A DNA stretch of 64,000 nucleotides, taken from Amoebidium appalachense (taxonomy: Eukaryota; Ichthyosporea). Both the position numbers and the translations under genes were made by a program. The stretch lies in the NCBI GenBank assembly GCA_963693365.1, contig CAVNZM010000009.1:10683220-10747219 (forward strand). Direction: 5' to 3'. The notes beneath the pieces are model-generated. The model made no database searches. It worked only from the letters and a program-made list of their open reading frames with translations, and was not told the DNA's origin. Shown in pieces: positions 27,637-59,700 of this stretch (position 1 is the stretch's first letter; each line of letters begins with the position of its first letter).

Positions 27637-28061
27637 CTTCGCCTCCTCTCCCATTCTCATTGGAGGGGCGGGAGGGAGGGGGGGGGGTGTTGAACAAAAT
27701 TTCTTCACTTCTCAATCGAACAACCTACATGCCCGGTGCAGGTATTGTGCTGGGTATATTGTCGGAGCAAGGAGTCTCGCATGGAAGGGGGCCATAAAGG
27801 ACTCTGTGTGCATGCACGTGCATGCTTGTCGTTGCTTCTGGTCCCGTACACGGCCCTCGGGGAGGGAAAAGGAGAGGGGGAAGGGGAAGGGGGAAATGGT
27901 GTGTGGGGTGGGGTGGATGGGCGTATACAACCAGACGGGAAAGTGAGAACAAGCATACACAACGACTGACAAGGGTATCTTTTTTTTGGGTCAGGGGAGG
28001 GTGGATGGGTTGGGAAGCGGAAGGTGTGTGTGGTGGTGCGTGTGTATGTGTGTGTGTGCGC

Positions 28062-28123
<62 letters not shown>

Positions 28124-28154
28124 GGGGGGAGGGGGGGGGGGGGGGCAGACATAC

Positions 28155-39610
<11,456 letters not shown>

Positions 39611-39867
39611 GACGGGTGTTCTTTTTAGTGTTCGTTAATGGACACAGCTAAGGCCACATTTCGAACCAACTGCTTTAACCGAATTTTCCATGTTCACGTG
39701 TATACAGGTATGTTAATAAGCGTATGCAGTCAATAATAATACACCGAGGTAGCTACTCGAGCCTTTGCCAACCTGAGAAAAATATCATAAGGAAAGAAGA
39801 GCTCGAGTGTAACGGTTGCACATGCGCAAACGTCGCCGGCCGGCATGTTGTTGTGAAGTGGTGCGCA

Positions 39868-40001
39868 GGAAGCCAATAGATCGTTTTGATAAACAAAAAA
39901 CTTCCTATTGGCTTATTTTTCAAAATGCGCAGGCTTGCGATTGGCTATCGCTAATTTTCCAGGGCTACGTAAACTACACGCATGTTCGGAACTCCAATCA
40001 G
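39868..40001 (-). promoter_or_regulatory. Cluster of CCAAT boxes upstream of the kinase gene
   Basis: CCAAT or ATTGG occurs at about 39873 (AGCCAATAG), 39906 (CTATTGGCT), 39939 (CGATTGGCT) and 39995 (TCCAATCAG), that is 260-390 bp before the kinase ATG. This spacing suits NF-Y-type sites. However, CCAATCA words are also common in introns of this window, so specificity is unproven. Confidence 0.4.
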
Positions 40002-40133
40002 ATCAGCAGAAATAATGAATGAGCCTCTGCTCAAACGGGGGGGGGGGGGGGGGGGGGGGGGGAGAGTGAGGGGGGGGAGGGGGGGAGGGGGGGGGGGAGA
40101 TGGAAAGGGCCTGCGTGTGTGTCTGTGTGTGTT

Positions 40134-40235
<102 letters not shown>

Positions 40236-40629
40236 TGTGTGTGTGTGCGTGTGTGCAGCGTGTGCGTGCGTGTGTCTGTGTGTGCGTGTGCGTGTGTGTG
40301 TTTATTTCGTTTTGTCCGCAAATTAGCCCCCTAAGGATCCCCCTTATATAGAACCTTAGTCTAGACATGGGTCACACGGTTCATTATTCTATTTACACCC
40401 CCCCCCAGGAGGCCCCCTCTCCACCCCCTCCCCTCCCCAAACCCCTTTTCCCCCTCCCCCCCCGCCCGCGGCGCCCCCTCCCCCCTTACCCTCCCCCCCC
40501 TTTGAACCCGTGGCTCCTTCCTTTCTATTGGCTGCGGGAGGTGCTCTTTTTTTTCGATCTTTTTTTTTGTTTGTTTGCTTGCTTTGTTTGTTTGTTTTGT
40601 TTTTTTTTCTTTTTAGGGTTGTGGGTGGG

Positions 40630-40630
<1 letters not shown>

Positions 40631-40727
<97 letters not shown>
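40631..40727. repeat. Uninterrupted 97-nt poly(G)
   Basis: Longest homopolymer in the window, about 1 kb upstream of the kinase start. It has G-quadruplex potential. True length in the organism is uncertain. Confidence 0.9.
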
Positions 40728-40728
<1 letters not shown>

Positions 40729-41099
40729 GGCACAAAAACACACCGCGACCGTGCACATGTACACGGACACATACACAGACAAATCGCGATTGTTAAATTT
40801 ACACATGTAAACGTTCACACATACACACATACACTGCACACACAAGCACGCAATAACTAACGAACAAAAAATCCACATGTACATACAATACATGCACACA
40901 TTTTCGCACAAAAAGGTGTGTCGGGGGGTAATGATTAACTCACGTGTCCGACTCCCCGTGGGCCCACCAATGTAAACCATTATCATAGTTTCTTGGCATG
41001 TGGTCCATACACACACACACACACACACACACACTGCAACTGACTCACAGACACACACACTCACTCGCATACTCACACACACTGTACAACGCTCACTCG

Positions 41100-41165
<66 letters not shown>

Positions 41166-41400
41166 CACACACCAGCACCATCACAATCACCACCACCACC
41201 GGACGTCACCGGTTTTCTTACTTTTTCCCCAGCGTCGCTACCCAAGAATCTTAATACTATTGATTCAAATAGGTGACTTATGCTTAGTTTTGAATGACCA
41301 CTGTACCGTCTTCCACCTAGCACCCACTGTACTAGGAGTGGCTAGGGTGCTAATATTTATGTTGCAATGATCAGCTGCAGCTGATTAGCTGACATACCTT

Positions 41401-41440
41401 TGTGTGTGTGCATGCGTGCGCATGCGTGCGTGCGTGCGCA

Positions 41441-41500
<60 letters not shown>
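41401..41500. repeat. (TGCG)n microsatellite
   Basis: CpG-dense tetranucleotide repeat with GCATGCG interruptions near its start, followed by poly(C) and (CA)n. Confidence 0.95.
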
Positions 41501-41506
41501 AAACCG

Positions 41507-41551
<45 letters not shown>

Positions 41552-42111
41552 ACACATGTACACACACACACCTCGATTGCAAACCCCACTCCACCCCTGC
41601 AACCTACCACCACCACCAAAAGGAAAAAAGAAAATCAAACAAAAAATCGAATGAAATCCTGATAAAATCCATGAATTGGTTGTTTCTCCAGCCTTCTATA
41701 ACAGTGCATGCAATTTCATTCAGGTTTTCTCTCATGTCCACTGGCGCCTTTCACGAGTATTATTGACCGGTACACATCCACCTTTCAACCGTTTCCTGAC
41801 ACCTATCCACTCGCGCGCACACCATCCTTCACTACACTCTTTTCCTCACAGACATTTACCTGTGCCCAAATTTGGGCATAAACTGCATCAGTTGTAAGTC
41901 TACCCGCCCGCATACTCCAAGCACCCGTGTCACACGCCGCATTATTAGCCCGACCGCGGCCGAAGCACCCAGTCCCCTTGAACTTTAGACCATTCCATTC
42001 GCACATGCACGCACCAGAAAACACAGACTCGGTACGTCACAAGTCTCGATTCATGCAATTGCATGCCGGGAATTTCATTTCCGAAACGATAATTGAGTTG
42101 TGCCGTGTTTG

Positions 42112-42154
<43 letters not shown>

Positions 42155-42305
42155 TTCCCCTGCCGTTCCCGGCGTCCAACCACATGCGTACGAGACTTTT
42201 TCTGCGGTTTCTGGGGTGGGGTGCATGCGTGGGAGATGGTTGTCTTTCTTTCTTTCTTTCTTTCTTTTTTTTTTGGGGAGGGGGGAGGGTGGGTGGGGTC
42301 ACCTT

Positions 42306-42342
<37 letters not shown>

Positions 42343-42358
42343 TGGTGGTGGTGGTGGT

Positions 42359-42397
<39 letters not shown>

Positions 42398-42830
42398 CTT
42401 GGGGTGTGTGTGTTTGTGTGTGGACATGTGTGTGTGTGTGTGTGGACACGTGTGTACATGTGTGTGTATGTTATCCAATTGGAGAGGGCCCCCGGGAGGA
42501 AACTACGATCTTTGGATGCTGCCTAACACGCTCTAACATGCCCTAGTCAATTGTGCGTCAATATGGACTTTTGGTTTTGAAGGGAATGCACTGCTTACGG
42601 GTGTGCATGTGTAGTATACGCGTAGTCAATGAGTACCTCACGTGGTAGGCACATCAAGCAGAGGGTGTGCGCATGTGTTGTGTGGGAGGGAGGGGCAATT
42701 GTGCGGGCACACTGAACTGCGCAAACACGTGCCCTTCCTAAAAATCATCTGCTGTACGTGCATGCGCAATGAACTCAGCATAGACGAATGTATCAATACA
42801 TATTAGGGCACATACTGCACGTTATAAATC

Positions 42831-43022
42831 CCAAGGAGAAGGAAGAGGCTCTGTCAAGTATTGCTGCCGTCACAACCATATGCCCAGCTTTGCGGTGGTA
42901 AGATTATATGTCGTAAGAGCCCCATACCAAGGAGAAGGAAGAGGCTCTGTCAAGTATTGCTGCCGTCACAACCATATGCCCAGCTTTGCGGTGGTAAGAT
43001 TATATGTCGTAAGAGCCCCATA
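42831..43022. repeat. 96-bp perfect or near-perfect tandem duplication
   Basis: CCAAGGAGAAGGAAGAGGCT starts at 42831 and again at 42927, and the rest of the unit (to GTCGTAAGAGCCCCATA) is repeated too. It lies about 400 bp beyond the MRT4 stop. Confidence 0.95.
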
Positions 43023-43362
43023 CCTTTATAGACACCTGCAATCGGCTATGTAATTGCTTTATTCCCAACCTGGTTTTGCATTATACGTATTACCCCCCCC
43101 CCCCCCCCCTCCCCTCCCACCAAGGCAACAACCAGGAAAGAGAACAATCTACAGACAGGCATGTACAATCAAATTGCCATGGAAAAACCAAGCCAACCAG
43201 TCATCTTCAATTCATAAGCAAACAGTAGTACCCCACCTATTCATTGTCTAGCGGGCACCAGTCCCGCCTCATACCGGGCCTGCCTGCAGGCCCTATGCCG
43301 GCCCATATGGAGCCAGTCGCTATATCAGTTTGTGTGGCCCGGGTCCTGCCCGGTCATCCTTT

Positions 43363-43406
<44 letters not shown>

Positions 43407-43416
43407 ACACACACAC

Positions 43417-44472
43417 CTACTCGTCCATACTCTCGTCACCCCCCGCCCCATCCTCCTCCTCCACCTCGTATTCTTCATATCCACCCTCTCTGGCCCAGCA
43501 TGCTTCAAGCACGACCTTGAACTGGACCATCTGCACACCAAACAGTTTCTGTGGGGTTATGTGTCAGTGTGTGTGTTCAAACAATGTGCACAGCGCAGAC
43601 TATGTATCGAATGCAAACGAATGAGCACAAGGAAAAGAAGGGGTGGGAGGGTGGGAGTAACAAAGAATGCAACGTACAGCACACAGACAAACCTGCCGAC
43701 TGCATATGCATGCGGCAGCGGCACCGCACCAACACAAAAGTAGAACTAAAGCAGATACCATGTGTGTGCATGTGTGGGGAGGGGGGTAAAGACATATGAT
43801 CCACCAACTATCCCACTCTCAACCACTATCATTGATGAGTGGTGGATAATGGTGTCATCGACTATCTGTCCAACCCCCCCCCCCCTCCTTCCTCCCCCCC
43901 CAACACACACACACCACATTTGCAGCCCGCTTTCCAAGAGACTTTCCCTATCCTCCGTGCCCACAAAAAAAAAAAAAAAAAAAAAAAAGGCTGCCCCCAC
44001 CTCTTCCCCAACGCTCACATCAAGCAAAACGCATGCACAATCACCTCTTCGAGGATATCATAAAACCCCCACCCCCCTCAGAGGCTAGTTGGTCCACACC
44101 TGTGCCAAGCCACAACATAAATAATCCTTCAGACACGCTGCAGCAATGAAAGTGCTTAATCCCACCCCACCCCCTCTCGAACAAACAAGACCAACACGAT
44201 GCTACATACCAGCAACTGGGCCTGCTGCGGGTTGAGGGTGTCGCCTTCCCTGCAGACGGCATACTCACGGTCCACCTCGATCACCCCTGTGTGTTTGTGT
44301 GTGTGTGTCGACGTAAGGACATTCACATGCTGTTAGTGCATGAAATCCATCGCCCACCCCTCGCGGACCATGCACGGGGCAGCATGGGTAAAGAAAAGAG
44401 GCATTAGTTTGGAGTTGCGTGTGATATACAATATACATATACATATATATATATATATATATAAATATATAC

Positions 44473-44516
<44 letters not shown>

Positions 44517-46653
44517 ATGTGTATATACATGTGTGCATGCATGCCCCCCCTCCCCCCCCCCTCCCAAAAAAACAACAATAACAACAACACATACCCTTTT
44601 TGAGTGATGTAGGGAGGCCCAGACTCCTCAGCTGGACCTCCATGCTATGGGGGAACTGGTCCAGGGGGCCCTCAGGCACCAAAAAGTCCACGGTAGCCCT
44701 GCTGCCACTGCGTGCATAGTCACTCTCCACGTGCTCGTGGAACCAGTCCGTCACCTCCTGCTTGCTGCGGTTGGTGAACAGCAGCCCTACGTTGCCTACT
44801 AGTTTCTGTAGATGCGGGGTGTGAGATAGGTGGCTGGGCTCGACAAATCTATGCATATCATTTTGCCCGCCCAACACTGTCTGCGCATATATAGGGGCCC
44901 AAACTAGACTATCCCCAGGTGTCTGGGGTGCATTAAACCTACCCAGGCTATTCAGGTGTTTCTTGGCGCAAAGACTCTCCGCACATCCCTTCCCTACCTA
45001 CGGCCTACATCCCACTACTACCTTGCCACCAGTAAACAACCCCTGTGCATAACCCCCCCCCCCCCCCGTTTTCCCAAACACACCAAACCTCACAACCATG
45101 TTGTCCCCTCCCCGGTACCCACAACTCCCATCCTTGAACCCCAAAACTAGAACATGCCCGTTCCTCAGCCCCCCCCCCCCCGGTCGGCAGACACAGAGAA
45201 GCTAGGGAACTAAACGAGTACCATCCCTTGAGTCCACCCAAACGAGCATATATCACCCTCCATTCCAGACATCCAGCATGCCATTGCTTTCCCCCCAAAA
45301 ACCTTCCTCATCCTCTCTTACCCCCCCCCACCCCCCCCCCCCCAAACACCCTCCCCGGCAGACACAAACACCCTCGACCCCCCCCCTTCCCAAAAGCAAC
45401 ATGACACCACTACCTATGACACCACTTATCTACCCACAGCCTACTCTGCAACAAACAACAGAACAGTGCCTCCACCCACGCACCTTGCTAATTTTGTGCA
45501 GATCCTGCTGCACCTCATCCTCGGCTGTGCGGCCCAAAGCCACGGCCATGACCTTATTCTTGCCCATAAAGAACCTAGAAATAGACGCTACGGTCAGTAA
45601 GAGCCTATAAATAGTTGAGCCGGCATGAGCTCGTAGGGGGTGGTACACTGCTTCCGTGCAGGATATGCACAAACCAGGGATGGAAACGAGACAAAGTCAA
45701 CAACACTATACAGGACATCCTGGCACACCAAGAGCCTGTGTTGTGTGTGTGTGTGTCCGTGCAGGAGCAGAAGGAAGAGGAGAGTTCATAGCAAGAGTGT
45801 GTGTTTGTGTGAGTGGCAAGTGTGTGTATGTGTGTGTGTGCTTGTGCGTGTGTGTTTATCTGTGCCGCATCATACAGGTTATGGGCCCACTGTGAGTGCC
45901 CGTTACCGTCAGGACTGCGGGTTACTGTGGCAGCAGTTTTTAGTTGGGCACCACGCTGGTGCACAACCCTTATTAGCTGCAATAAATAGCCTTATATGGA
46001 CACACACAACTCTTATTAATATTAGCTGCAAAATAGCTATATGTGGATGCACATCCCTTATTGTAATAAATGGCCATCTATGGACACGGCAGGTTCTGTG
46101 GCAACCGTTACCCCCACCCCCGTTTGACAGGTAGTGTTCCTCTGCCCTGGGGCTGCGCTCACCTGCTGTGTCTCCATTCTGTACGGATATCCTTTAGCTT
46201 TGTGTTGCGCATGTTGCGCACGCTGAACACGTAGATGTATGCATACTCGTCCACACACTTGCGGATCTGGGACAGGGTCGGTCAGAACAACACATATAAT
46301 TGACCAATTATTTCCTAGCAAGTGTCCGCTAACCTAGGCAATAGCTTTTCGGGCTCACAAATACTATGCAGGCAGCACAAACGTAAATACTTCCCGCACA
46401 AAACCTGCAAGCACTCAGGGGCCTCACAGCCACACGCCTATTCACCATCCAGTACCACAGCCACAACCTACTTTGCTTAAGTTTGCCTATATCAAATGCC
46501 ACCTTTTCACAACGCTATCCTCCGCCCTCCTACCAAGCACATCAGACACCATCCAGCAGCCCTTACCTCCTCGACCAGGCCCTGTTTGAGCACGTTGCCC
46601 TTCTTCTGTGTAGCCGTAAGGGCCACCACCTTGTTGCGTTTGCTCTTGGGCAT
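43417..46653 (-). CDS. MRT4: MRT4 / MRTO4 ribosome assembly factor
   Basis: Exons: 46653-46567, 46266-46163, 45574-45484, 44805-44595, 44286-44210, 43548-43417, giving 233 residues, close to the family length of about 240. Key segments are [10 protein letters not shown] at the start, [47 protein letters not shown]-like [35 protein letters not shown] and an acidic C-terminus ending DESMDE. Family knowledge: MRT4 is a nucleolar paralogue of ribosomal stalk protein P0 that holds the P0 site on pre-60S particles and is later exchanged for P0. All splice sites are GT-AG and phases agree. It is divergent from the glucokinase gene. Confidence 0.97.
45960..46085. repeat. Degenerate tandem repeat, about 55 bp x 3
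   Basis: The pattern TTATTAGCTGCAATAAATAG then ATATGGACACACA recurs three times with drift, in MRT4 intron 2 next to the exon 2 donor (exon edge 46163). Confidence 0.7.
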
Positions 46654-47179
46654 TCTGCTTCCTGCACCTGCGTGCAGAAACTAAAACAAGGGTGCTTGTG
46701 TATGTCTCTAAGTTGGTTTAGTTTGGTTTAGTTTCACTACATACAACACGTGCACACGTTCTGAAGGCCGAAGAATGGCAGTTGTACGTGTGCATGTGTA
46801 CGGTGCATGTGCACTGGCTTACGTAAGTGATGTCGGTGTAGCCAATCAAAACATTTAGCCAATCAAGATCAATGTGGCTCACAAAACCGGTACAAAACCC
46901 GCCAACTGCACGTTTTGTTGGCCTCAAAAAAGCTCGGAAGCCAAAGATAGTAGGGAGCGTGTCTGCTGTTCTGGTGACTGCAGCTCTTACGTTAAAGTAT
47001 ACGCAGTCAATATCAACGACAACACAGTCCCACTGCTAATGGGCTCATCCAAATCATTTCCTTCCACTGGTTTCAGACTCGGAACATGCTTTGTCTGTGC
47101 TCTAGCGCTGCAGGCTCACACAGAAGTCTTTGAGCCAGTAAGTTCTCTAAATTAGTGTGACACATATAGGTCGGACGGT
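46654..47179. promoter_or_regulatory. Bidirectional promoter region of MRT4 (minus) and glucokinase (plus)
   Basis: 526 bp lie between the two divergent ATGs. It contains a palindromic TTACGTAA at 46819-46826 (bZIP-like) and two CCAAT boxes (GCCAATCAAA at 46841 and a second at about 46858). No TATA box is evident. Shared control is an inference from the layout. Confidence 0.5.
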
Positions 47180-53891
<6,712 letters not shown>

Positions 53892-53915
<24 letters not shown>

Positions 53916-54056
53916 TGAGTAATTAGTTGATTGGTTGCACACCATAGCAACGCACTAATGAGCAATTAGTTGATTGGTTGCATACGCCGATAAGCAATCA
54001 ATTAAATAATTGTGATTAGGTGGTTGCACACCATAGCTATATATAGCAACCCACTA
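53892..54056 (+). repeat. 43-bp repeat that duplicates the end of the glucokinase CDS
   Basis: TTGCACACCATAGCAACGCA, which encodes the last residues up to the stop, occurs at 53892 and again at 53935, followed in both cases by CTAATGAG and ATTAGTTGATTGG. A third, degenerate copy is at about 54022. Only the first copy is in the reading frame. Confidence 0.9.
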
Positions 54057-54656
54057 ATGAGCAGTGAATTACAACCATGCTTCTAGACGATTTGTTGCAC
54101 ACGTGCAAAGTGATCGACGTAATCAAGCGCTTGTATGTAGTCAGCTCATAGTTCTTATCATGCATGAATGAATGCAAGTAGTCTCATTTGTTGGAAATTT
54201 GTCAACCGTGCATGTGGATTAGACACAATAACATAGATTTGCACTCAGAATGTACTTGGGTGGGTGTGTTGCCGTCCCTCCTGCCTGCTTCATTACGCGC
54301 GCAAATCTTCACAAAGGCATATGGCCATGCATGTAATGCAAGTGCACATTGTTGGCCAGGTTTCCACACGTACCATCATACCCACCCCACCATGTTTTAT
54401 ATCTGCAATGTCATAGGCTGACTTTATTGTTAAAATTCACGAATGGACACACGGTGGCAGGCCACCACATTAAATAGCTGCGGGGGGGCCACACACAGTG
54501 TACGTGCCCGCCTGGCCGACCGACTACCCCATGACATGGCCAAAGCCTATAGGCCCTACGCCACGCCACACCCTGCAAATTGTATACCCTAGAACACACC
54601 ATCACCCTCCCGAACCATCTCAACCTTTCTAGCACCTAGTCTATGTACATGTTCCG
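54057..54656. other. Convergent 3' spacer between glucokinase and septin
   Basis: No gene is seen. No canonical AATAAA lies close to either stop codon, so poly(A) sites cannot be placed. Confidence 0.4.
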
Positions 54657-54815
54657 TTACTCATCATCCTCCTCCTGCTTGCGGCGGTTCAGCTCCTCCT
54701 TTGTGAGGCGCTGGGCACGGTAGTTCTCATAGTGCACCTCGTTGGTCATGTCCTTGAGATCCTGGGGAGGTGCAAGGGGTGAGAAGACGTGCACGTGCAC
54801 GGCATGATAACCGCG

Positions 54816-54882
<67 letters not shown>

Positions 54883-56342
54883 CATATGCATACCGAGTAT
54901 GTGGACGTGTGGCCAAGTGCATTTTGTTGTAAAAATGACATGTCCACACGAACATGCAGAATAGGTAGCCTTGCACTCACTCAGAGGCATTACAAGGCAA
55001 ACTCACAGCAAGCACCAAAGGTCGCGTAGCCACAACACAGAAGCAACCGTGCAAGTACCCACAAAGTAGTCACAGACTATAGATCAGCCCGCAATCACAA
55101 CCAACAACAGCATCCCTTGCACCCACTCCACCCCCCTTATGCACCTGCTGGCATCAATGATTGTGTGCAGCCTTCTGCAGGATACTATCACACACACGAG
55201 CCCACCCAGGTAGCCCAAAACCCTAGCCCCCCCCCCCCCCCCCCCCCCACCCCCACACAACACACGCACACACGAGCACGTGCACCCACACACGCCCACA
55301 CAAGCTTCCACACACCCACTCACAAACACAAATACCTACACCCACAGCCACACAAAGACACATACCAGAGCTGACACATGGACCTGCGCACACCCATCCA
55401 CCAACCCACCCACACCCGCACCCAAGCAGAAGCACGCACACATGCACACACAAACACACGAACACATACATACACACGCACATTCACACCCACACGTACC
55501 TGCATGTGTGTGCGGACCAGGATGTTTCTGAGGAGGGCAAAGTCGCAGTGGGCCTCGTTCTCCATCTCCACCACCCCCCACCCGTACTGCCGCCCTCGCA
55601 CCTGCACCCGCCCACCATCAGCACACATCCAACATTTCGACACGTGCATGCACACACTTCACGGCCCAATACGTGCATGCACACACTTCACGGCCCAATA
55701 CGTGCATGCACATAAACACCTTACGCCCCAATACGTGCATGCACACAATCAACCCAAAGCATCACAATATGCCCCCACATCCCCATGCATGCTCCCCGCC
55801 TCGACACTTGCAATGCAAAGCCCACAGCAACCATCCACACCATCACCCTAGTAAGTGCCAGTTGTAGGAAGCAGCCCTCGAGCCCTACTCCTTCTCCCTT
55901 CCCTATTCATCCTTCATCACCAACTGTCTCGCCATAATCACATTCCTGCCCCTTGAAACCCCCCCCCCCCCCCCCCCCCCCCGGCCACACACGCATTGCC
56001 ACCACCACCACCGACTCCCCTCCTTCCCCCCCCTCCCCCAACCCCTCCACACCCACACACACCCACACCCACCTTCTTTCCTCCGACCTCGACCACATCT
56101 TCCGAGGCCACAATGGCAAAGGGCAGGGCCTCCTGCAGGGCCTGGGCCTCCTCGATGCTCTCCTCGTCCTCATCACTGATTGGCTGTGTGTTAGCGTGTG
56201 TGGGAGGGGAGACAGTGCACAAGCACAAAGGATAGAGGCATGGATGAAAGGAGTGGTAAAGGTACATATAAGATGGGTGGGGTGTGTGCATGGCGGTGGA
56301 CGAGGCGATGCACACCCGCCATGCACGAGGCGATGCACACAC

Positions 56343-56428
<86 letters not shown>

Positions 56429-56557
56429 CAAGGAAGCACGCACGTGCTCACGCAAGCACACGAACACACGTGTAGTGTGTGTGTATGCCCGAGCAAGCAA
56501 GCAAGCACACATGCAGGCACGAACAACACATGCACGTGTTGCGTGTGTGCGTGGTGT

Positions 56558-56630
<73 letters not shown>

Positions 56631-56682
56631 ACGCGCGCGCGCGCAAGCAGGCAGGCACGCAGACGCACACGCAGGCGTAGTG

Positions 56683-56715
<33 letters not shown>

Positions 56716-59700
56716 GTGCGTGTATGCGTGTATGTGTATGTGTGTGCGTGCGCAAACACTCGTGTGTGGCCAAGATTGAGAAGTTCGATCTGCTAAGTGA
56801 AAGAACTCCCGGGGGGAGCCCTCACAGAAAACCCACAAGGCAAAATTACATTGCTTGGCAAGCATCTGTGCACATGTGCACAATGATTGATGTGTGTATG
56901 AAGCATGTGCTTATGCATGTGTGTTATAAGGCATGTGCTTGTGTATGTGCGCGCGAATGACGAGCGTGCTGTACTCGTGCGCTGAAGCATGCAAATGTCT
57001 ACTTGTATATGATGCACACGCTCGTGCAATTGCGTGTGATACATGCGCGTGTCTGCACATGAATCATGTGCTTGTGTTTGTGCGTGAAGATAACACACGT
57101 GTGTGTGCACATGCATGTGCATGTGTGTACAGCTTGATTGTGTGCATGCCGCTTGTGTGCCTGTCTGCGTGTGCACATGCAACTTATGTGCATGTCTGTA
57201 CATGTGCGTGCTACGTGTGCGTGCATGCCTGTGTGTGCATTCCACCCATGTGCCTGTGTGTGCATTCCACCCATGTGCCTGTGTGTGCAATACACCCATG
57301 TGCCTGTGCGTGCATTCAACGAGCGTGCATGCCCGCATGTTTGCAAGTACGTGCGTGCACTCCACACATGTGCCTGTGTGTGCCATCCACGCATGTGCCT
57401 GTGTGTGCCATCCACGCATGTGCCTGTGTGTGCCATCCACGCATGTGTCTGTGTGTGCCATCCACGCATGTGTCTGTGTGTGCCATCCACACATGTGTCT
57501 GTGTGTGCCATCCACACATGTGTCTGTGTCACGCATGTGTCTATGTGTGCCATCCACGCATGTGTCTGTGTGTGCAATTCCACCCCTGTGCCTGCATGCA
57601 CACAAGCACGTACTCCTCGACGGGGAACTGGTAGATGCTGATCTTGTGGTCCTTGATGTCCTGCTGGATGCGCCTCTTCAGTGCCGCCTTCTCGTCCACC
57701 GTCAGGGTGTCGGCCTTGGCTATCACAGGCACAATGTTGACCTGCTCACACATGCAGTGTCAGTGCTCATGCTCGGCTCCATCACATTAAAAGACCTTAT
57801 CACCCATGCATGACTGCCCTTACCCCCCACACATAGCTGACCCAATGCTCCCAACATGCCTCCCCTAGCCCCATATGTGAATCCCAAAGAGGTGTAGCCC
57901 CTCCTTGCTGGTAGTTGGTCACAAAAGCAAATGTGTGTGTGTGTCCCTCCTGGGTGCTCGTAAACGCAACGGCACGTAAAGGCAATGTGTTTGGCCATGA
58001 CACGTTCCGCCTCCCCACCCCCAACCCCCAACCACCGGTGCCACGAATATGCCAGTGTACACAGAGCAAAGGGCATGCATCACTGTCGCGGCCCTAATAC
58101 GCATCCTCACTCCCTTCCCCAAGAAGTCGTCAAAAACCCATCTCTCTCCCTCTTCCTTCCCAGCCGCCCCCCCCCCCCCCCCCCCCCCCCCCCTCCCCAC
58201 ACACTCCTTCCCTAATTTTATCCCGTCTCTAAGCTCCTCCCCCTTCCCCTCCTCCTCCCCTTGCTTTCCCATTTTTTTTCCTTTTTCAAGCCTCCACACT
58301 CCTTCTTTCCCCCCCCACCTGCCCAAGTCTCCCCCCCTTTTCTACCAACAACACCCCCCCCCCCCCCCCCCCCTTCCCCCCTTGCCTTCTTGTCGAGGGC
58401 CTTGAGTGCCTGCACGTCGACTGGTCTGAGGCCGTAGCTGCTGGGGTTGATGAAGTACACGAGGGCATGCACACGCGTGTCTTTGCGTGTCTTGCGGTTG
58501 ACGCTGGTTTCCTGCACACACCCGTAAGTGTGTGCATAGACATGCAGGAGCAAGAATAGAACTTCGACCCGTGATTCCCCTCAACTGTTCACAGAAGCAG
58601 AACACTATCCACATGACACCCTAACACCCAGACACTATGCACATGCCCCCCTCCCCCCCCCCCCCCCCCCCTCCAAACACACACACACACACACACACAC
58701 ACCCGCATGCATGCACAACCTTTTACCACCTACACTGTATAGTCTTCGAACTAGCAGACCTGCCGGCCATTTAGGCCTAGCACTTCAAACATAACCATAG
58801 GACCCGGAGACATACACATGCATAGCATCCACACACCAGCCCACTGCCAACCCAAGCAACCACCGTTCCCCCACACCCCTGCACCCGCACCTGGTTAAGG
58901 TAGCTCTCAAACTGCTGGTCTATGTACTGCACGGCAGGCACCCAGGCCTTGTCGTTGTTGATAGCGTCACAGAACCCCGGCACCTCGGCCACGGTCAGGC
59001 GCAGCTTGATGCCCTTCTCCTCAATGTCCTCTGCATACACCGTCAGCCACACAGGCCCGTATGTCTTGCAGGCAAAGCTGCCCTAATATCAACCCCCCCC
59101 CCCCCCCCCCTCTTCCCTACCCCTCTCCCCTCGCCCGCTTCCACTCAAACACCCCCCCCTCATACACACCCAGCATCTCCATCACACCCTCACCTCCAAA
59201 CTAACACTCCTACTGCCTGGCTGCATGACTACCTTTACGTTCAAAAAGTTGAAGGCACAAGAAAGACACCACAGACCCCACCCATCAGCCAGGAATTGCT
59301 CCGCAGCAATACTCGTCCCCAGCTGGCCCAGTCCCACCTCACCTTCCACAACCGTATTCGAGACCACCTACACACTTTCAATGGCTTTTTTATAATCAAT
59401 CCTAAGTCTCAAGCGCTCCATCCCTATTCGGCTGCTTCCTGCTGCTGAAAATCCCACCGGGCTTTGCGAGAAACCAGTAACTGTGCAACTATTGAGCAGT
59501 GTGCGAAAAAAACCCCCGTTGCGCCTCTCTCTCCACTCGACCACAACACCGCGGACCGAGGTCGTGCTCGGCCCCTCTCGCAAAAACAACACCCACACCT
59601 CTCCTTGCGCAAAATGCGCGCACCCCCAACCCCTATTTTCCTCCCCCCCCCCCTCCCCCCCCTCCCCCAGCCCCCACCTGTAATTGCGTTGACCGTTACG

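Noticed and set aside
59678-59699. Extension of septin exon 2 to the GTGGGG donor
   Set aside because: It would add VTVNAIT but breaks phase with exon 3, and exon 3 already supplies the homologous segment; the GTAACG donor fits.
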